From an uncultured Lachnospiraceae bacterium (lineage in GTDB: Bacteria > Bacillota > Clostridia > Lachnospirales > Lachnospiraceae), in the NCBI GenBank assembly GCA_910578795.1, contig CAJTSD010000019.1, forward strand, positions 1 through 63,418: a stretch of 63,418 nucleotides of DNA, in the 5' to 3' direction. The position numbers were made by a program, and so were the translations under genes. Position 1 is the stretch's first letter, and every line of letters begins with the position of its first letter. The notes under the pieces were generated by a model. That model was not told the DNA's origin and did not search any database. It saw only the letters and a program-made list of their open reading frames with translations. This document shows, in pieces, positions 52,911 through 62,561 of the stretch.

Positions 52911-53999
52911 TTATTTTGCAAAAATACGCGCAATATCATTGTAAAGCACAAATACCATAAGCATCATCAATAACACAAATCCCACAAAATGCACAACGCC
53001 TTCCTTCTCCGGCGGCACCGGCTTTCCGCGCACCACCTCCACAAGCATAAACAGTAGCCTGCCGCCGTCAAGCGCCGGAAGCGGAAGCAGATTCATCACA
53101 CCCAGATTCACGCTCAAAAGTACGGCAAAATTAATCATCGTAAGCACTACCGATGAAATCCCGTACGGCTTTACCGTATCAATTGTCTCATCAATCGTCA
53201 CCGCAATTCCCACAGGTCCTGACAAATCATTTGCTGAAAGCTTCCCCTGAACAAGCATAATCAGACTCTTGACCGTCGCCTTGAGCCAGTAACGTACCTC
53301 AAGCACGCTATACTTAATCAGATCAAACCCTTTACACTCAATCGTTTCACCGATGGTAAACCCGATATAATAACGATTATCCTCATCACTGAATTTCGGC
53401 AAAACCGTTGCCGTATGCTTTTCATTACCGCGCCGATAAACAATCTCCATCGGCTCGCCCTTGTTCATCGCTGAGGCAATCGTCACCTCCCCCTGCAAAA
53501 AAACCCGCTCGCCGTCCACATGCGTAATCACGTCCCCTGGAAGAAGCCCCGCCTCCTGTGCAGGGTATCCTTCGGTAATCGAATGCACAACCGGAAGGAT
53601 TTCACCGGAAAAACCGACCACAATTAGCGAAAGCAAAAACGCTAGAATAATATTAAAAAACGGTCCGGCAAACACCGTCGCAATCCTTGCCCACACATTC
53701 ACCTCGTTAAACGCCTTCCCATACGTCTCGTCTTTAGCAGGCGATTTAACCTGTGCGTCCTCCTCCTTCTTCTCATAAACGCCGTCCTCGCCCTCAAACA
53801 TACACGCCCCGCCAATCGGCAGAAGCTTTAGGACATACTGCGTTCCCCCCTTTGTAAACTTCACAATCGAAGGTCCCATGCCAATCGCAAACTCAAGTAC
53901 CCTGATTCCGTTAAGTTTTGCAATCAGAAAATGTCCCAGCTCATGTGAAATCACTACGACACCAAATACAAGTATAAATACAATTATTGTCACTACCAT
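52911..53999 (-). CDS. rseP: Site-2 protease RseP/RasP
   Basis: An intramembrane zinc metalloprotease of 362 residues: HELGH (residues 19-23) in the first helix, a PDZ domain (EAGLLPGDVITHVDGERV), and the C-terminal NLLPLPALDGGRL carrying the third ligand. It cleaves anti-sigma factors and signal-peptide remnants. Its ATG follows GAAAG directly (AGAAAGCATGG), an abbreviated form of the double-start motif with no second ATG. Standard position between dxr and ispG. Confidence 0.96.
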   Translation of the reverse strand: MVVTIIVFILVFGVVVISHELGHFLIAKLNGIRVLEFAIGMGPSIVKFTKGGTQYVLKLLPIGGACMFEGEDGVYEKKEEDAQVKSPAKDETYGKAFNEVNVWARIATVFAGPFFNIILAFLLSLIVVGFSGEILPVVHSITEGYPAQEAGLLPGDVITHVDGERVFLQGEVTIASAMNKGEPMEIVYRRGNEKHTATVLPKFSDEDNRYYIGFTIGETIECKGFDLIKYSVLEVRYWLKATVKSLIMLVQGKLSANDLSGPVGIAVTIDETIDTVKPYGISSVVLTMINFAVLLSVNLGVMNLLPLPALDGGRLLFMLVEVVRGKPVPPEKEGVVHFVGFVLLMMLMVFVLYNDIARIFAK

Positions 54000-54046
54000 G
54001 CTTTCTTTTCTACCTTTCCGTCATACCGTTTATGCCATACAAGCAA

Positions 54047-55189
54047 TTAAAATTTTGTCCGAATCAATTCATACGTTTCCTGCTCGCTTGCAAGAATTTC
54101 CTCCACATCCGGCGACGCAATCCGTTTATGTGCATTCATACACATCTCGATAATCTCCGGAATTTGTAAAAACCGTATTTTTTTATTCAAAAACAGGTTC
54201 ACCGCCATCTCATTTGCCGCGTTAAACACCGTCGGAACGCTTCCGCCCTCACCAGCCGCACGCATGGCGAGCTTTAACCCCGTAAACGTTTCCATATCCG
54301 GCTTCTCAAACGTGATACTGCCAAGCGCATAAAAATCCACCCGCTTCCCCGTCATCGGACGCCTGTCAGGATAAAACAGCGCATACTGTATCGGCAGCTT
54401 CATATCCGGCATACCAAGCTGCGCCATAATGCCGCCGTCCACATACTCCACCATGGAATGAATAATGCTCTGTGGATGGACAACGACCTGTATCTGCTCC
54501 AAATCCACGCCAAAAAGCCATTTTGCCTCCATAACCTCAAGCCCTTTGTTGACAAGCGTTGCGGAATCAATTGTAATCTTATTGCCCATAGACCAGTTCG
54601 GATGATGAAGTGCATCCTCAAGCCGCACCGTCTCAAGCTGCGCCCTCGTTTTTCCCCGAAACGGACCGCCCGAAGCCGTAATCAAAAGCTTGCTCACCTG
54701 TTCCCTGTTTTCTCCCTGCAGCGACTGGAAAATCGCACTGTGCTCGCTGTCAACCGGAAGGATAGACACGCCCCGCTCCTTTGCAAGCGGCATAATAATA
54801 TGTCCCGTTGTCACAAGCGTTTCCTTATTTGCAAGCGCAATGTCCTTTCCCTTGCGAATCGCCGCAATCGTCGGGCGAATGCCAATCATCCCCACAATCG
54901 CCGTTACAAGCACCTGCGCTTCCTCCATCTCGGCAATCGCAATCAGTCCGTCCATCCCGCACGCAACTTGAACCTGCATATCGGCGAGCCTTGTTTTTAA
55001 CTCCTTACACGCGTCCTCGCTCTGCAAGGACACAAGCTTTGGCCGAAATTCGCGCACCTGCTGCTCAAACAAATCAATATTGGTACCAGCCGCAAGTCCC
55101 ACAACCTCAAGGTCAGGATTTTCCCGCACAATCTCAAGTGTCTGCGTGCCAATTGAACCGGTAGAACCGAGTATCGCAATTTTTTTCAC
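54047..55189 (-). CDS. dxr: 1-deoxy-D-xylulose-5-phosphate reductoisomerase
   Basis: Second enzyme of the MEP pathway. NADPH motif ILGSTGSIGTQTL at the N-terminus; ALANKETLV and PVDSEHSAIFQSL in the middle; catalytic loop ITASGGPFRG; HPNWSMGNKITIDSATL. Length 380. Starts with GTG, eight bases after GGAGGAT. Between cdsA and rseP. Confidence 0.97.
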   Translation of the reverse strand: MKKIAILGSTGSIGTQTLEIVRENPDLEVVGLAAGTNIDLFEQQVREFRPKLVSLQSEDACKELKTRLADMQVQVACGMDGLIAIAEMEEAQVLVTAIVGMIGIRPTIAAIRKGKDIALANKETLVTTGHIIMPLAKERGVSILPVDSEHSAIFQSLQGENREQVSKLLITASGGPFRGKTRAQLETVRLEDALHHPNWSMGNKITIDSATLVNKGLEVMEAKWLFGVDLEQIQVVVHPQSIIHSMVEYVDGGIMAQLGMPDMKLPIQYALFYPDRRPMTGKRVDFYALGSITFEKPDMETFTGLKLAMRAAGEGGSVPTVFNAANEMAVNLFLNKKIRFLQIPEIIEMCMNAHKRIASPDVEEILASEQETYELIRTKF

Positions 55190-55213
55190 TTTTGTTATCC
55201 TCCATATAGTATA

Positions 55214-56074
55214 TTAAATATTTCCGAGCATTATAATCAAAAAATACGTAATCGGCGCCGTAAAAATCACGCTGTCAAACCGGTCCATAATCCCACCGTG
55301 CCCCGGAATCAGCTTTCCATAATCCTTAATCTCATGATTTCTCTTAATCGCGGACGCCGCTAAATCACCAACCTGTGAAATCACCGAGCCCACACCGCCC
55401 ACAATCGCAAGCAAAACGGCAAAATGCTCCAAAAAAAGCGCACGGTCCAAATACGCGCCAAACAACGCTCCCACCGCCGCCGCACCGAGCACGCCGCCCA
55501 CAGCGCCTTCAATCGACTTTTTCGGACTAAGCACCGGAGCCAGCTTATGCTTTCCAATCATCACACCCACCAAATACGCACACGTATCCGAAATCCAAGA
55601 GCTGATAAAAATCATCCACACCAAATAAATCCCATTCTCCAACTGCCTTGTCAAAAAGACAAACGACAGCATTACCGGCGCATAAATCAGCGAAAAGTAC
55701 GTATTCATCACCTGATTTGCATGATACTTTGAAAAACCAAACACATACACAAACATCAGTACGATTAGCATCAATATCACAAGCGGCATAGCGTACGACG
55801 TATCCTGTACCAAATACGTCACTCCATAGTACAATGTAATGCACCCGATGCCTGCCCACTCAAGCATGTTCCTTTTTCCGTAATCCCCCGACACATCGCG
55901 TTCACGAACTCCGCATGCCTTCGTCAGCTCCAAAAAACCGATAACAGACACCACATAAAGCGTTAACGCAAGAAGCAGTCCCCCTGGAAGAATTGCTGCA
56001 AGCGCCACAATCACCAGCACAACCGCACTCATGGTCCGCTCCTTGCTGATTTTTCCCAAAATATTTCCAGACAT
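55214..56074 (-). CDS. cdsA: Phosphatidate cytidylyltransferase
   Basis: Makes CDP-diacylglycerol from phosphatidic acid and CTP. About seven membrane helices with the CdsA signature near the end, IKDYGKLIPGHGGIMDRFDSVIF, in blocks. Length 286. The start ATG overlaps the TAA of uppS (TAAATG), and its Shine-Dalgarno is the last of three tandem copies. Confidence 0.95.
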   Translation of the reverse strand: MSGNILGKISKERTMSAVVLVIVALAAILPGGLLLALTLYVVSVIGFLELTKACGVRERDVSGDYGKRNMLEWAGIGCITLYYGVTYLVQDTSYAMPLVILMLIVLMFVYVFGFSKYHANQVMNTYFSLIYAPVMLSFVFLTRQLENGIYLVWMIFISSWISDTCAYLVGVMIGKHKLAPVLSPKKSIEGAVGGVLGAAAVGALFGAYLDRALFLEHFAVLLAIVGGVGSVISQVGDLAASAIKRNHEIKDYGKLIPGHGGIMDRFDSVIFTAPITYFLIIMLGNI

Positions 56075-56824
56075 TTAATCCTCCTTTAGAGGACTTTCCT
56101 CCTTTAGAGGATTTTCCTCCTTAATCAGTCCAAATCTCCTGTCTCTATTATTATAAGCCAAAACCGCTTTTTCAAGCTCTTTTTTATTAAAGTCAGGCCA
56201 CGGCACTGATGTAAAATAAAACTCCGCATACGCAAGCTGCCAAAGCATATAATTGGATATTCTCTGCTCCCCAGAGGTACGTATCATTAAATCCGGATCT
56301 GGCAGCCCCGCCGTATCAAGTTCTTCGGCAATGCTCTGCTCATTAATGTCCGCAGGCGTAATCTCCCCTGCCGCTACCCGTTCGGAAAGCCTTTTCACAG
56401 CCCTTACAATTTCATCACGGCTGCCATAATTAATCGCAATCTGAAAATGAAGCCCCGTATTATCTTTTGTTGCCTGCTCCAATTCATAAATACTTGTTCG
56501 AATATCCGCCGCAAGTTTTGACTTATCCCCCAAAACCCGCACGCACATATTATTTTTCTGCGCACGCTTTAAACTGTTTTTCATATAATCCCGCAACAGC
56601 TTCATCAAAGTCTCAACTTCCTTTTCAGGACGGTTCCAATTCTCTGTTGAAAATGCATATACTGTCAGATAATTGATGCCCATATTGTAAGCATCCTCGC
56701 AAATTGCCTCCACCGTTTTGGCTCCCTGAATATGTCCTGCGGTACGCGGAAGCCCTTTTGCCCTCGCCCAACGCCCGTTACCGTCAAGAATAATCGCCAC
56801 ATGATTCGGTATCTTCATTTCCAT
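56075..56824 (-). CDS. uppS: Undecaprenyl diphosphate synthase (isoprenyl transferase)
   Basis: Cis-prenyltransferase making the C55 carrier. Blocks: HVAIILDGNGRWARAKGLPRTAGH, LTVYAFSTENW, NYGSRDEIV, DLMIRTSGEQRISNYMLWQLAYAEF. 249 residues. The C-terminal tail NPLKEESPLKED is encoded by an 18-bp tandem repeat and is not part of the family core. The start at 56824 follows AAAGGGA; a longer reading from 56884 is unsupported. Confidence 0.95.
   Translation of the reverse strand: MEMKIPNHVAIILDGNGRWARAKGLPRTAGHIQGAKTVEAICEDAYNMGINYLTVYAFSTENWNRPEKEVETLMKLLRDYMKNSLKRAQKNNMCVRVLGDKSKLAADIRTSIYELEQATKDNTGLHFQIAINYGSRDEIVRAVKRLSERVAAGEITPADINEQSIAEELDTAGLPDPDLMIRTSGEQRISNYMLWQLAYAEFYFTSVPWPDFNKKELEKAVLAYNNRDRRFGLIKEENPLKEESPLKED
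56081..56122 (-). repeat. 18-bp tandem repeat triplicating a Shine-Dalgarno
   Basis: Two full 18-bp units (56081-56098 and 56099-56116, differing by one base) plus a partial third. Each minus-strand unit contains AAAGGAG followed by GAAARTCCTCT. The copy nearest the start serves cdsA (GGAGGATTAAATG). The repeat is in frame with uppS (six residues per unit). Confidence 0.8.
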
Positions 56825-56914
56825 ATCCGCTTTCCCTTTCACACCATTTCTATGTAAACCATAAACAAAGCAAAGAGGGCGCATTTTGTGCCCTCATTTT
56901 TGCTCCCCTCATTT

Positions 56915-57466
56915 CTATACGGTAAGAATTTCTTTCGACTTTTCCTCAACAGCCTTATCAACATCCTTAATATATTTATCCGTACTCTTCTGAACTGCGT
57001 TCTCCAAATCCTTAATTTCGTCCTCTGAAATTTCCGTCTTTGCAAGTTTCTTAAACGAATCGTTCGCGTCGCGTCTGATATTTCTGATTGAGACCTTACA
57101 CTCCTCACCTTTCTTCTTAACTTCCTTCACAAGTTCCTTCCTGCGTTCCTCCGTAAGCTCCGGGAATACAAGACGGATTACCACGCCATCATTGCTCGGC
57201 GTAATCCCTACGTCGGAAGCCATAATCGCCTTTTCAATCTCCTTAATCAGACTCTTTTCCCACGGCGCAATCTGTATCATCCTTGCCTCGGGTACCGTAA
57301 TATTTCCGACCTGCTGAATCGGTGTCGGCGTACCATAATAATCAACTTTAATTTTATCAAGCACGTGCGGATTTGCACGTCCCGCACGTATGGTCTGATA
57401 ATCCGATAAAAGAAAATCCAATGCTTTTTGCATCTTGTCATCATATGTCTTTACTCTTGCATCCAT
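56915..57466 (-). CDS. frr: Ribosome recycling factor
   Basis: Splits post-termination ribosomes with EF-G. 183 residues, normal length: RAGRANPHVLDKIKVDYYGTPTPIQQVGNI and the late VRNIRRDANDSFKKL-type block are diagnostic. AGGAGGATAAAACA precedes the ATG. It is downstream of pyrH, the usual order. Confidence 0.98.
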   Translation of the reverse strand: MDARVKTYDDKMQKALDFLLSDYQTIRAGRANPHVLDKIKVDYYGTPTPIQQVGNITVPEARMIQIAPWEKSLIKEIEKAIMASDVGITPSNDGVVIRLVFPELTEERRKELVKEVKKKGEECKVSIRNIRRDANDSFKKLAKTEISEDEIKDLENAVQKSTDKYIKDVDKAVEEKSKEILTV

Positions 57467-57513
57467 TGTTTTATCCTCCTGATTTATACTAATCTCTACA
57501 CTTTATGATACAC

Positions 57514-58209
57514 CTACACTGTAATAACCGTTCCGTTTGAATTCCCCTTCACAGTATTGATAATGCTGTTTTCCTCATTCAATCCGAAAATTGTCATCGG
57601 CATTTTATTTTCCATACAAAGAACTGCTGCCGCCAAATCCATAACCCCCAGCTGTTTTTCCACCACTTCCTTTATTGGAATGGTATCATACTTTTTCGCG
57701 TTCTTATTCAACTTCGGATCAGAATCGTACACACCGTCGACCGCCCGCGCAGACAATATCATATCCGCCTCAATTTCGACTGCCCTCAGCACGGTTCCCA
57801 TATCCGTTGAGAAATACGGATGTCCTATTCCGCCCGCAAAAAAGATAACCTCTCCTTTTTCAAGTGCATCCAGTGCCTTATCCTTGGAGAACAGTTCCGT
57901 AAAAGCAGCACATTGAAACGGCGTGAAAATTTCTGTTTTCATCCCCACAAACCGGAAGATTTCCGATGTATAGATACAATTCATCACGGTTGCCAGCATT
58001 CCAATCTGGTCAGCCTTGGTACGGTCAATCGTTTCGCTGGTGCGTCCACGCCAAAAATTGCCTCCGCCAATTACAATTCCCACCTGCACGCCGCTGTCAG
58101 CAATTTCTTTTACCTGACGCGCCACCGCCATGACAGTCGGTTCATCAAAACCAGTTTTCTTATCACCCGCAAGTGCTTCACCGCTTAATTTGAGTAAAAT
58201 CCTTTTCAT
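57514..58209 (-). CDS. pyrH: UMP kinase
   Basis: Hexameric bacterial UMP kinase of the amino-acid-kinase fold, 231 residues: LLKLSGEALAGD, IVIGGGNFWRGR, FFAGGIGHPYFSTD, VDGVYDSDPKLN. Makes UDP and is allosterically regulated in the family. Start follows GAGGCGAAAAC. rpsB and tsf, often upstream, are replaced here by a bactofilin gene. Confidence 0.98.
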   Translation of the reverse strand: MKRILLKLSGEALAGDKKTGFDEPTVMAVARQVKEIADSGVQVGIVIGGGNFWRGRTSETIDRTKADQIGMLATVMNCIYTSEIFRFVGMKTEIFTPFQCAAFTELFSKDKALDALEKGEVIFFAGGIGHPYFSTDMGTVLRAVEIEADMILSARAVDGVYDSDPKLNKNAKKYDTIPIKEVVEKQLGVMDLAAAVLCMENKMPMTIFGLNEENSIINTVKGNSNGTVITV

Positions 58210-58228
58210 GTTTTCGCCTCATTTTTGC

Positions 58229-59254
58229 TTAAGCCTGTTTTCTGTTTTTCTTCACATCATTGAAGAATGAAGTCGGGCTGACATCTGCATAGCACTGTGA
58301 ACACATACCCTCAATAACAGCGCCATTGTTAATCTGTACGGACTTCGACTTAATATTGCCCATCACAATCGCGGATGTATCAAGAATAACAGGACCATGC
58401 ACATCAATATCGCCCTTTACGGCACCAGCAATCACAGCGCTTGTGGCAAAAATGTTACCGATTACAACAGAGCTCTGTCCAATTTTCACGCTTCCCTTGC
58501 TCCTTACCTCGCCATTAATCTGTGCAGACTCCGCATAAATTTCCGCTGCTGATGAATTTCCGGTAATCCCCCCTGTCACATTCAGTTTTCCGAGAATCTC
58601 AATATTACCTGTTATATTTCCGATTAAGTCCATATTACCGCTGCTTGTTACATCACCTGTAATATTCATGCCTGACGTAATCACTGCTGTATCCGTCGAT
58701 ACTGCCACACCCGTTTCCATATCTGACTGCTGTGTTTCCTGCGGCGCATTTTCCATAAATGTAGATTCTTCTACATTCTGCTCTACTTCATTTAATAATT
58801 CTTCCATTTCTGCATCTGCCTCACTTATATCACTATTATTTTCTTCCTCTACAACAGGTATATCAATATCAGAAACAATACCCTCAGAATTATCAATACC
58901 TGCATTAAAATCAGTTTCCGATATATCCGCTGTTTTCTCTTCCGTCTGCTCATCAGCCTCGGTCTTTTCTTCTGAAATGACCGCATCTATATGATCCATT
59001 TCGCCAAGACCGCTTAATAAATCTTCTGATGTACTTTCTTCCAATGCTGCTATAGGCTCCTCATTCAGCGTCGGAATTTCCTGTTCAAGCATAGCCTCGA
59101 CATCCGCAAAATCTTCTCCTGCCACACTGCCAAACAAATCCTCTGATGATGCAGGCATATCCGCGTCAAGCTCCATGCCGTCCAATACCTCATCCGTATT
59201 AATATCTGCCACTGTCTGCGATAAATCCTGCTTTAAATCCTGAAAAAAACCCAT
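58229..59254 (-). CDS. Bactofilin-family protein with long acidic N-terminus
   Basis: The C-terminal part (about residues 190-315) is a right-handed beta-helix bactofilin domain with repeating Gly/Ile/Val steps (GNMDLIGNITGNIEILGKLNVTG, SSVVIGNIFATSAVIAG). It is preceded by ~190 residues rich in Glu, Asp, Ser and Thr with no predicted fold, an unusually long extension, and followed by a short tail with Cys-x-x-Cys (MCSQC). Probably a cytoskeletal scaffold for envelope enzymes. GGAGGAGATTATACA precedes the ATG. Confidence 0.88.
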   Translation of the reverse strand: MGFFQDLKQDLSQTVADINTDEVLDGMELDADMPASSEDLFGSVAGEDFADVEAMLEQEIPTLNEEPIAALEESTSEDLLSGLGEMDHIDAVISEEKTEADEQTEEKTADISETDFNAGIDNSEGIVSDIDIPVVEEENNSDISEADAEMEELLNEVEQNVEESTFMENAPQETQQSDMETGVAVSTDTAVITSGMNITGDVTSSGNMDLIGNITGNIEILGKLNVTGGITGNSSAAEIYAESAQINGEVRSKGSVKIGQSSVVIGNIFATSAVIAGAVKGDIDVHGPVILDTSAIVMGNIKSKSVQINNGAVIEGMCSQCYADVSPTSFFNDVKKNRKQA

Positions 59255-59322
59255 TGTATAATCTCCTCCACTTTTATATTTTTAAGCACGTTGTACCAAT
59301 GCCTTGTCAGCATTGTATCCAG

Positions 59323-60303
59323 TCAACGTATATGCTGTACTCTTACTGTATCCTCAGAAATCGGCAAAAGAACCGTATCCTCCGACTCCAGCAGTTTTTC
59401 TATAATAATCGGCAATGCATCCACCGTAGAGTTCTTCCCCGCCGCGTCATGCATTAAGACTACCGCGTTATTATACTTATCAATATTGTCTAAAACGTTT
59501 GACGCAATCTGATTCGCACTCCTTTGCGTCCCAGTCGCATCACCGCTTGAAACATTCCAGTCAAAATATATCATATCCTCACTGTCAAGATATTCTATCA
59601 GAGTATGCATATCAACTTTACTGGTCGTATTACTGCTGCCTCCCGGAAAACGTACAAGCTTACATTCAACTCCTGTAACCTCATACAGGAAGGTACGCAG
59701 TTTATTCAAATCCTGCTTATATGCATCTAATGAACTATAAATATCCTGATACACATGACTATAAGAATGCATCGCTAAAGTATGTCCATTTTCTACAATA
59801 CGCTTATATTGTTCTGTATAATTATCCTTGCCTACTACAAAAAAAGTTGCCTTCACGCCATATTGATCCAAAATGTCAAGTATCCTGTCCGTATTGGAAC
59901 TTGGACCATCATCAAAAGTCAAATAAACCCGCTTTATTCCGGAACTCGTATCTGTATTCCCATCCCAAACAACTTTATTTTCAATTGCCGCCGCTTCCAC
60001 AATATGTGCCGCCTCAGTTTGGTCAACGTTGCTTCCGTTGATATCAGAAACACTTTCAAGTTCCTCTTCCTCCAGCTCCATATAACGGTTTGCTTCCTGC
60101 AATGCCATTAGCTTTATATTGATATTTCCAACTTCCTTATTCAGATTCACTACCAATACCAATAGCACTGTGCAAATACACAGCATCATAAATACCAATA
60201 TCAGCAGAAATGCACTCAGCGTGTTTCCTGTATTCTTGCTTTCTCCAGCATACCTTCGTGCTGTTTTCTCTTCAAGTTCTATGCTTTCCTGCTCTTGTGA
60301 CAT
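59323..60303 (-). CDS. Membrane-anchored polysaccharide deacetylase
   Basis: N-terminal cytoplasmic tail, one TM helix (FLLILVFMMLCICTVLLVLVV), a short coiled coil and a NodB domain with canonical residues: VYLTFDDGPSSNT, HTLAMHSYSH (His-x3-His), VRFPGGSSNT, YFDWNVSSGDA and VVLMHDAAGKNST. It likely deacetylates peptidoglycan GlcNAc. AAAGGATAATCA precedes the ATG, and an extended -10 promoter lies upstream. Confidence 0.93.
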   Translation of the reverse strand: MSQEQESIELEEKTARRYAGESKNTGNTLSAFLLILVFMMLCICTVLLVLVVNLNKEVGNINIKLMALQEANRYMELEEEELESVSDINGSNVDQTEAAHIVEAAAIENKVVWDGNTDTSSGIKRVYLTFDDGPSSNTDRILDILDQYGVKATFFVVGKDNYTEQYKRIVENGHTLAMHSYSHVYQDIYSSLDAYKQDLNKLRTFLYEVTGVECKLVRFPGGSSNTTSKVDMHTLIEYLDSEDMIYFDWNVSSGDATGTQRSANQIASNVLDNIDKYNNAVVLMHDAAGKNSTVDALPIIIEKLLESEDTVLLPISEDTVRVQHIR

Positions 60304-60388
60304 TGATTATCCTTTCACTGTTATTATTTACTTCCATTTCCGTCATCGAATATAAATGGACATACTTCTCTACATTATAGATAAAACG

Positions 60389-60397
60389 ATTATAACA
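60389..60397 (-). promoter_or_regulatory. Extended -10 promoter of the deacetylase gene
   Basis: TGTTATAAT on the minus strand is a TGnTATAAT extended -10 about 85 bp before the ATG at 60303; a second TATAAT lies 12 bases downstream of it. No good -35 is seen. Confidence 0.5.
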
Positions 60398-60433
60398 TAA
60401 AACAAATACTTTAGAAAGGATATTTTAAAAATT

Positions 60434-60985
60434 TTATGCCATTTCCTTATTATAATGCGCACGCTCACCGCCAATATATTTCGGTCGGGTTCTCGCGCAC
60501 ACAATATGTGCCCCTCCGATCGTCGGATGCGCTATCCTAACAGGGACCGCCACCGCTTTCAAATGCATTCCAATCAAAGTATCACCAATATCAATTCCTG
60601 CATGCGCCTTTATATGCTCTACTGCCACAGGATTTTTCATATGGTTCCATGCCGCTGTCGCAAAGGAACCTCCTGCCTTTGGCATTGGCATCACATTCAC
60701 AATTTCATAACCATATTGCCCGACAGCTTCCTCTTCCATAATCAACGCCCTGTTTAAATGTTCACAGCACTGCGCTGCCACGTAAAGTCCACGCGCACAA
60801 AATTCCTCATACATTGCAGTAAAAACTGCCTCTCCAAGTTCTGCACTGGAATAAGAGCCAATGCTCTTGGACGCAATCTCACTTGTAGAACAGCCAATTA
60901 TGACAAGATTTCCTTTTTTCAAATCCGCCTGTTCCAAAAATTCATTGACAACTCTTTTTGCATCAGATATCTCATTCTCAAACAT
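60434..60985 (-). CDS. UPF0340/TIGR01440 (YwlG-like) protein
   Basis: 183 residues with the family hallmarks VIIGCSTSEIASKSIGSYSS, AAQCCEHLNRALI, MPKAGGSFATAAW and HPTIGGAHIVCARTRPKYIGG. Function unknown in the family. The start at 60985 is the second of two ATGs after GGGAGGATT. It is divergent from dapL. Confidence 0.93.
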   Translation of the reverse strand: MFENEISDAKRVVNEFLEQADLKKGNLVIIGCSTSEIASKSIGSYSSAELGEAVFTAMYEEFCARGLYVAAQCCEHLNRALIMEEEAVGQYGYEIVNVMPMPKAGGSFATAAWNHMKNPVAVEHIKAHAGIDIGDTLIGMHLKAVAVPVRIAHPTIGGAHIVCARTRPKYIGGERAHYNKEMA

Positions 60986-61139
60986 CATAATCCTCCCACT
61001 TATCAAACATATTATAACCACATTCGTTCCTATCTATTTGGACAACATTACTTGATAACTCTCCCGATTAAACTTACCACACTCCAAAGCAGAATGCAAG
61101 TTCGATTTTACATAATTTCCACACACGCTCTATATATAA

Positions 61140-61168
61140 TTGACAAATGCATAAAAAACAGATAGAAT
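61140..61168 (+). promoter_or_regulatory. Sigma-A promoter of dapL
   Basis: TTGACA (61140-61145), 17-base spacer, TAGAAT (61163-61168), about 60 bases before the dapL ATG. Confidence 0.8.
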
Positions 61169-61233
61169 TACCATAGTGTTTCTAATAAGAACAACTACTA
61201 TGTTTTAAGAAAACAATAGAAAGGAAAAGTACT

Positions 61234-62430
61234 ATGCCAAAATTAAACGAAAACTATTTAAATCTCAAAGAAAGCTACCTTTTTTCCGAAATTGCACATC
61301 GTGTAAATTCCTATGCATCCGCACATCCCGACAAAAAGATAATTCGTCTTGGGATTGGAGATGTCACACTTCCGATCGGGTCCAAAGTCATCTCACAGCT
61401 ACACGAAGGCGTGGATGCACTGGCAAATGCCGAAACCTTTAAAGGATATGGTCCAGAACAAGGCTACGCATTCCTGCGTGAAGCAATCGTTGATTACTAT
61501 ATGAGAAATAACATCGTAATAGAAGCCGACGAGGTGTTCGTTTCAGACGGTGCGAAAAGTGACACCGGAAATATTACTGACCTGTTTGATAAGGATAATG
61601 TTATCCTTATTCCCGATCCCGTGTATCCTGTATATGTTGATACGAATATTATGAATGGCAGAAATATTACTTACATTGATGCAAATGCAGAAAATAATTT
61701 TCTCCCCATGCCTGACCACAGTGTACATGCGGACATTATCTACATCTGCTCTCCCAATAACCCAACGGGTGCTGCCTACAACAAGGAACAGCTAAAAGAA
61801 TGGGTTGACTATGCATTGGAAAATAATGCAATTATTCTCTATGATTCAGCATATGAATGTTTTATCACTGATGAAACACTTCCAAGGAGCATTTTTGCCA
61901 TTGAAGATTCTAAAAAATGTGCAATCGAATTTTGTTCCCTCTCAAAAACAGCAGGTTTCACCGGCACACGCTGCGGCTACACGATTGTCCCCAAAGACTT
62001 GAGCTTTACGGCGTCAACCGGTGCCAAACTATCCTTAAATGCCATGTGGAACCGCCGTCAGACAACAAAATTTAACGGTGTATCCTACATCGTCCAAAAA
62101 GGTGCCGCTGCCGCCTTCTCCGTTGAAGGTATGGCACAATGCAAAGAAAACATCAAATATTATCAAGAAAATGCCCGCATTATTGCCGAAGGACTTGCAC
62201 GTAAAAACATTCTTTATTTTGGCGGAATTAACTCCCCATATATATGGTTTGAATGTCCAAACAATATGGATTCATGGGATTTCTTTGACTATCTCTTAAA
62301 CAATGCACAGGTAGTAGGAACCCCCGGCGCCGGCTTTGGTAAAAACGGGCAAAAATTTTTCCGCCTTACATCCTTTGGAAACCGTGAAAATACCATCGAA
62401 GCAATAAAGCGCATTGAAAAACTGTTCTAA
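61234..62430 (+). CDS. dapL: LL-diaminopimelate aminotransferase
   Basis: PLP enzyme converting tetrahydrodipicolinate directly to LL-DAP. 398 residues: IRLGIGDVTLPI, KGYGPEQGYAFLREAI, VSDGAKSDTGNI, CSPNNPTGA, YDSAYECFI and PLP-Lys in SLSKTAGFTGTRCGY match DapL. With dapF it completes the short DAP branch. Start after AAAGGAAAAGTACT. Monocistronic between its own promoter and terminator. Confidence 0.96.
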   Translation: MPKLNENYLNLKESYLFSEIAHRVNSYASAHPDKKIIRLGIGDVTLPIGSKVISQLHEGVDALANAETFKGYGPEQGYAFLREAIVDYYMRNNIVIEADEVFVSDGAKSDTGNITDLFDKDNVILIPDPVYPVYVDTNIMNGRNITYIDANAENNFLPMPDHSVHADIIYICSPNNPTGAAYNKEQLKEWVDYALENNAIILYDSAYECFITDETLPRSIFAIEDSKKCAIEFCSLSKTAGFTGTRCGYTIVPKDLSFTASTGAKLSLNAMWNRRQTTKFNGVSYIVQKGAAAAFSVEGMAQCKENIKYYQENARIIAEGLARKNILYFGGINSPYIWFECPNNMDSWDFFDYLLNNAQVVGTPGAGFGKNGQKFFRLTSFGNRENTIEAIKRIEKLF

Positions 62431-62438
62431 AAGTAAGA

Positions 62439-62475
62439 AAAAATCCCTGTAAGTTCACTTCTTACAGGGATTTTT
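62439..62475. terminator. Convergent bidirectional terminator
   Basis: AAAAATCCCTGTAAG (62439-62453) pairs perfectly with CTTACAGGGATTTTT (62461-62475). It separates dapL from the convergent cold-shock gene. Confidence 0.92.
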
Positions 62476-62561
62476 AAACTCTTTTTGCGAGACGCATCCT
62501 GCTTCTATTTGCAACACCTATCTGTAATGGCCGGACTGACATCTGATCAAACGCATACCAA

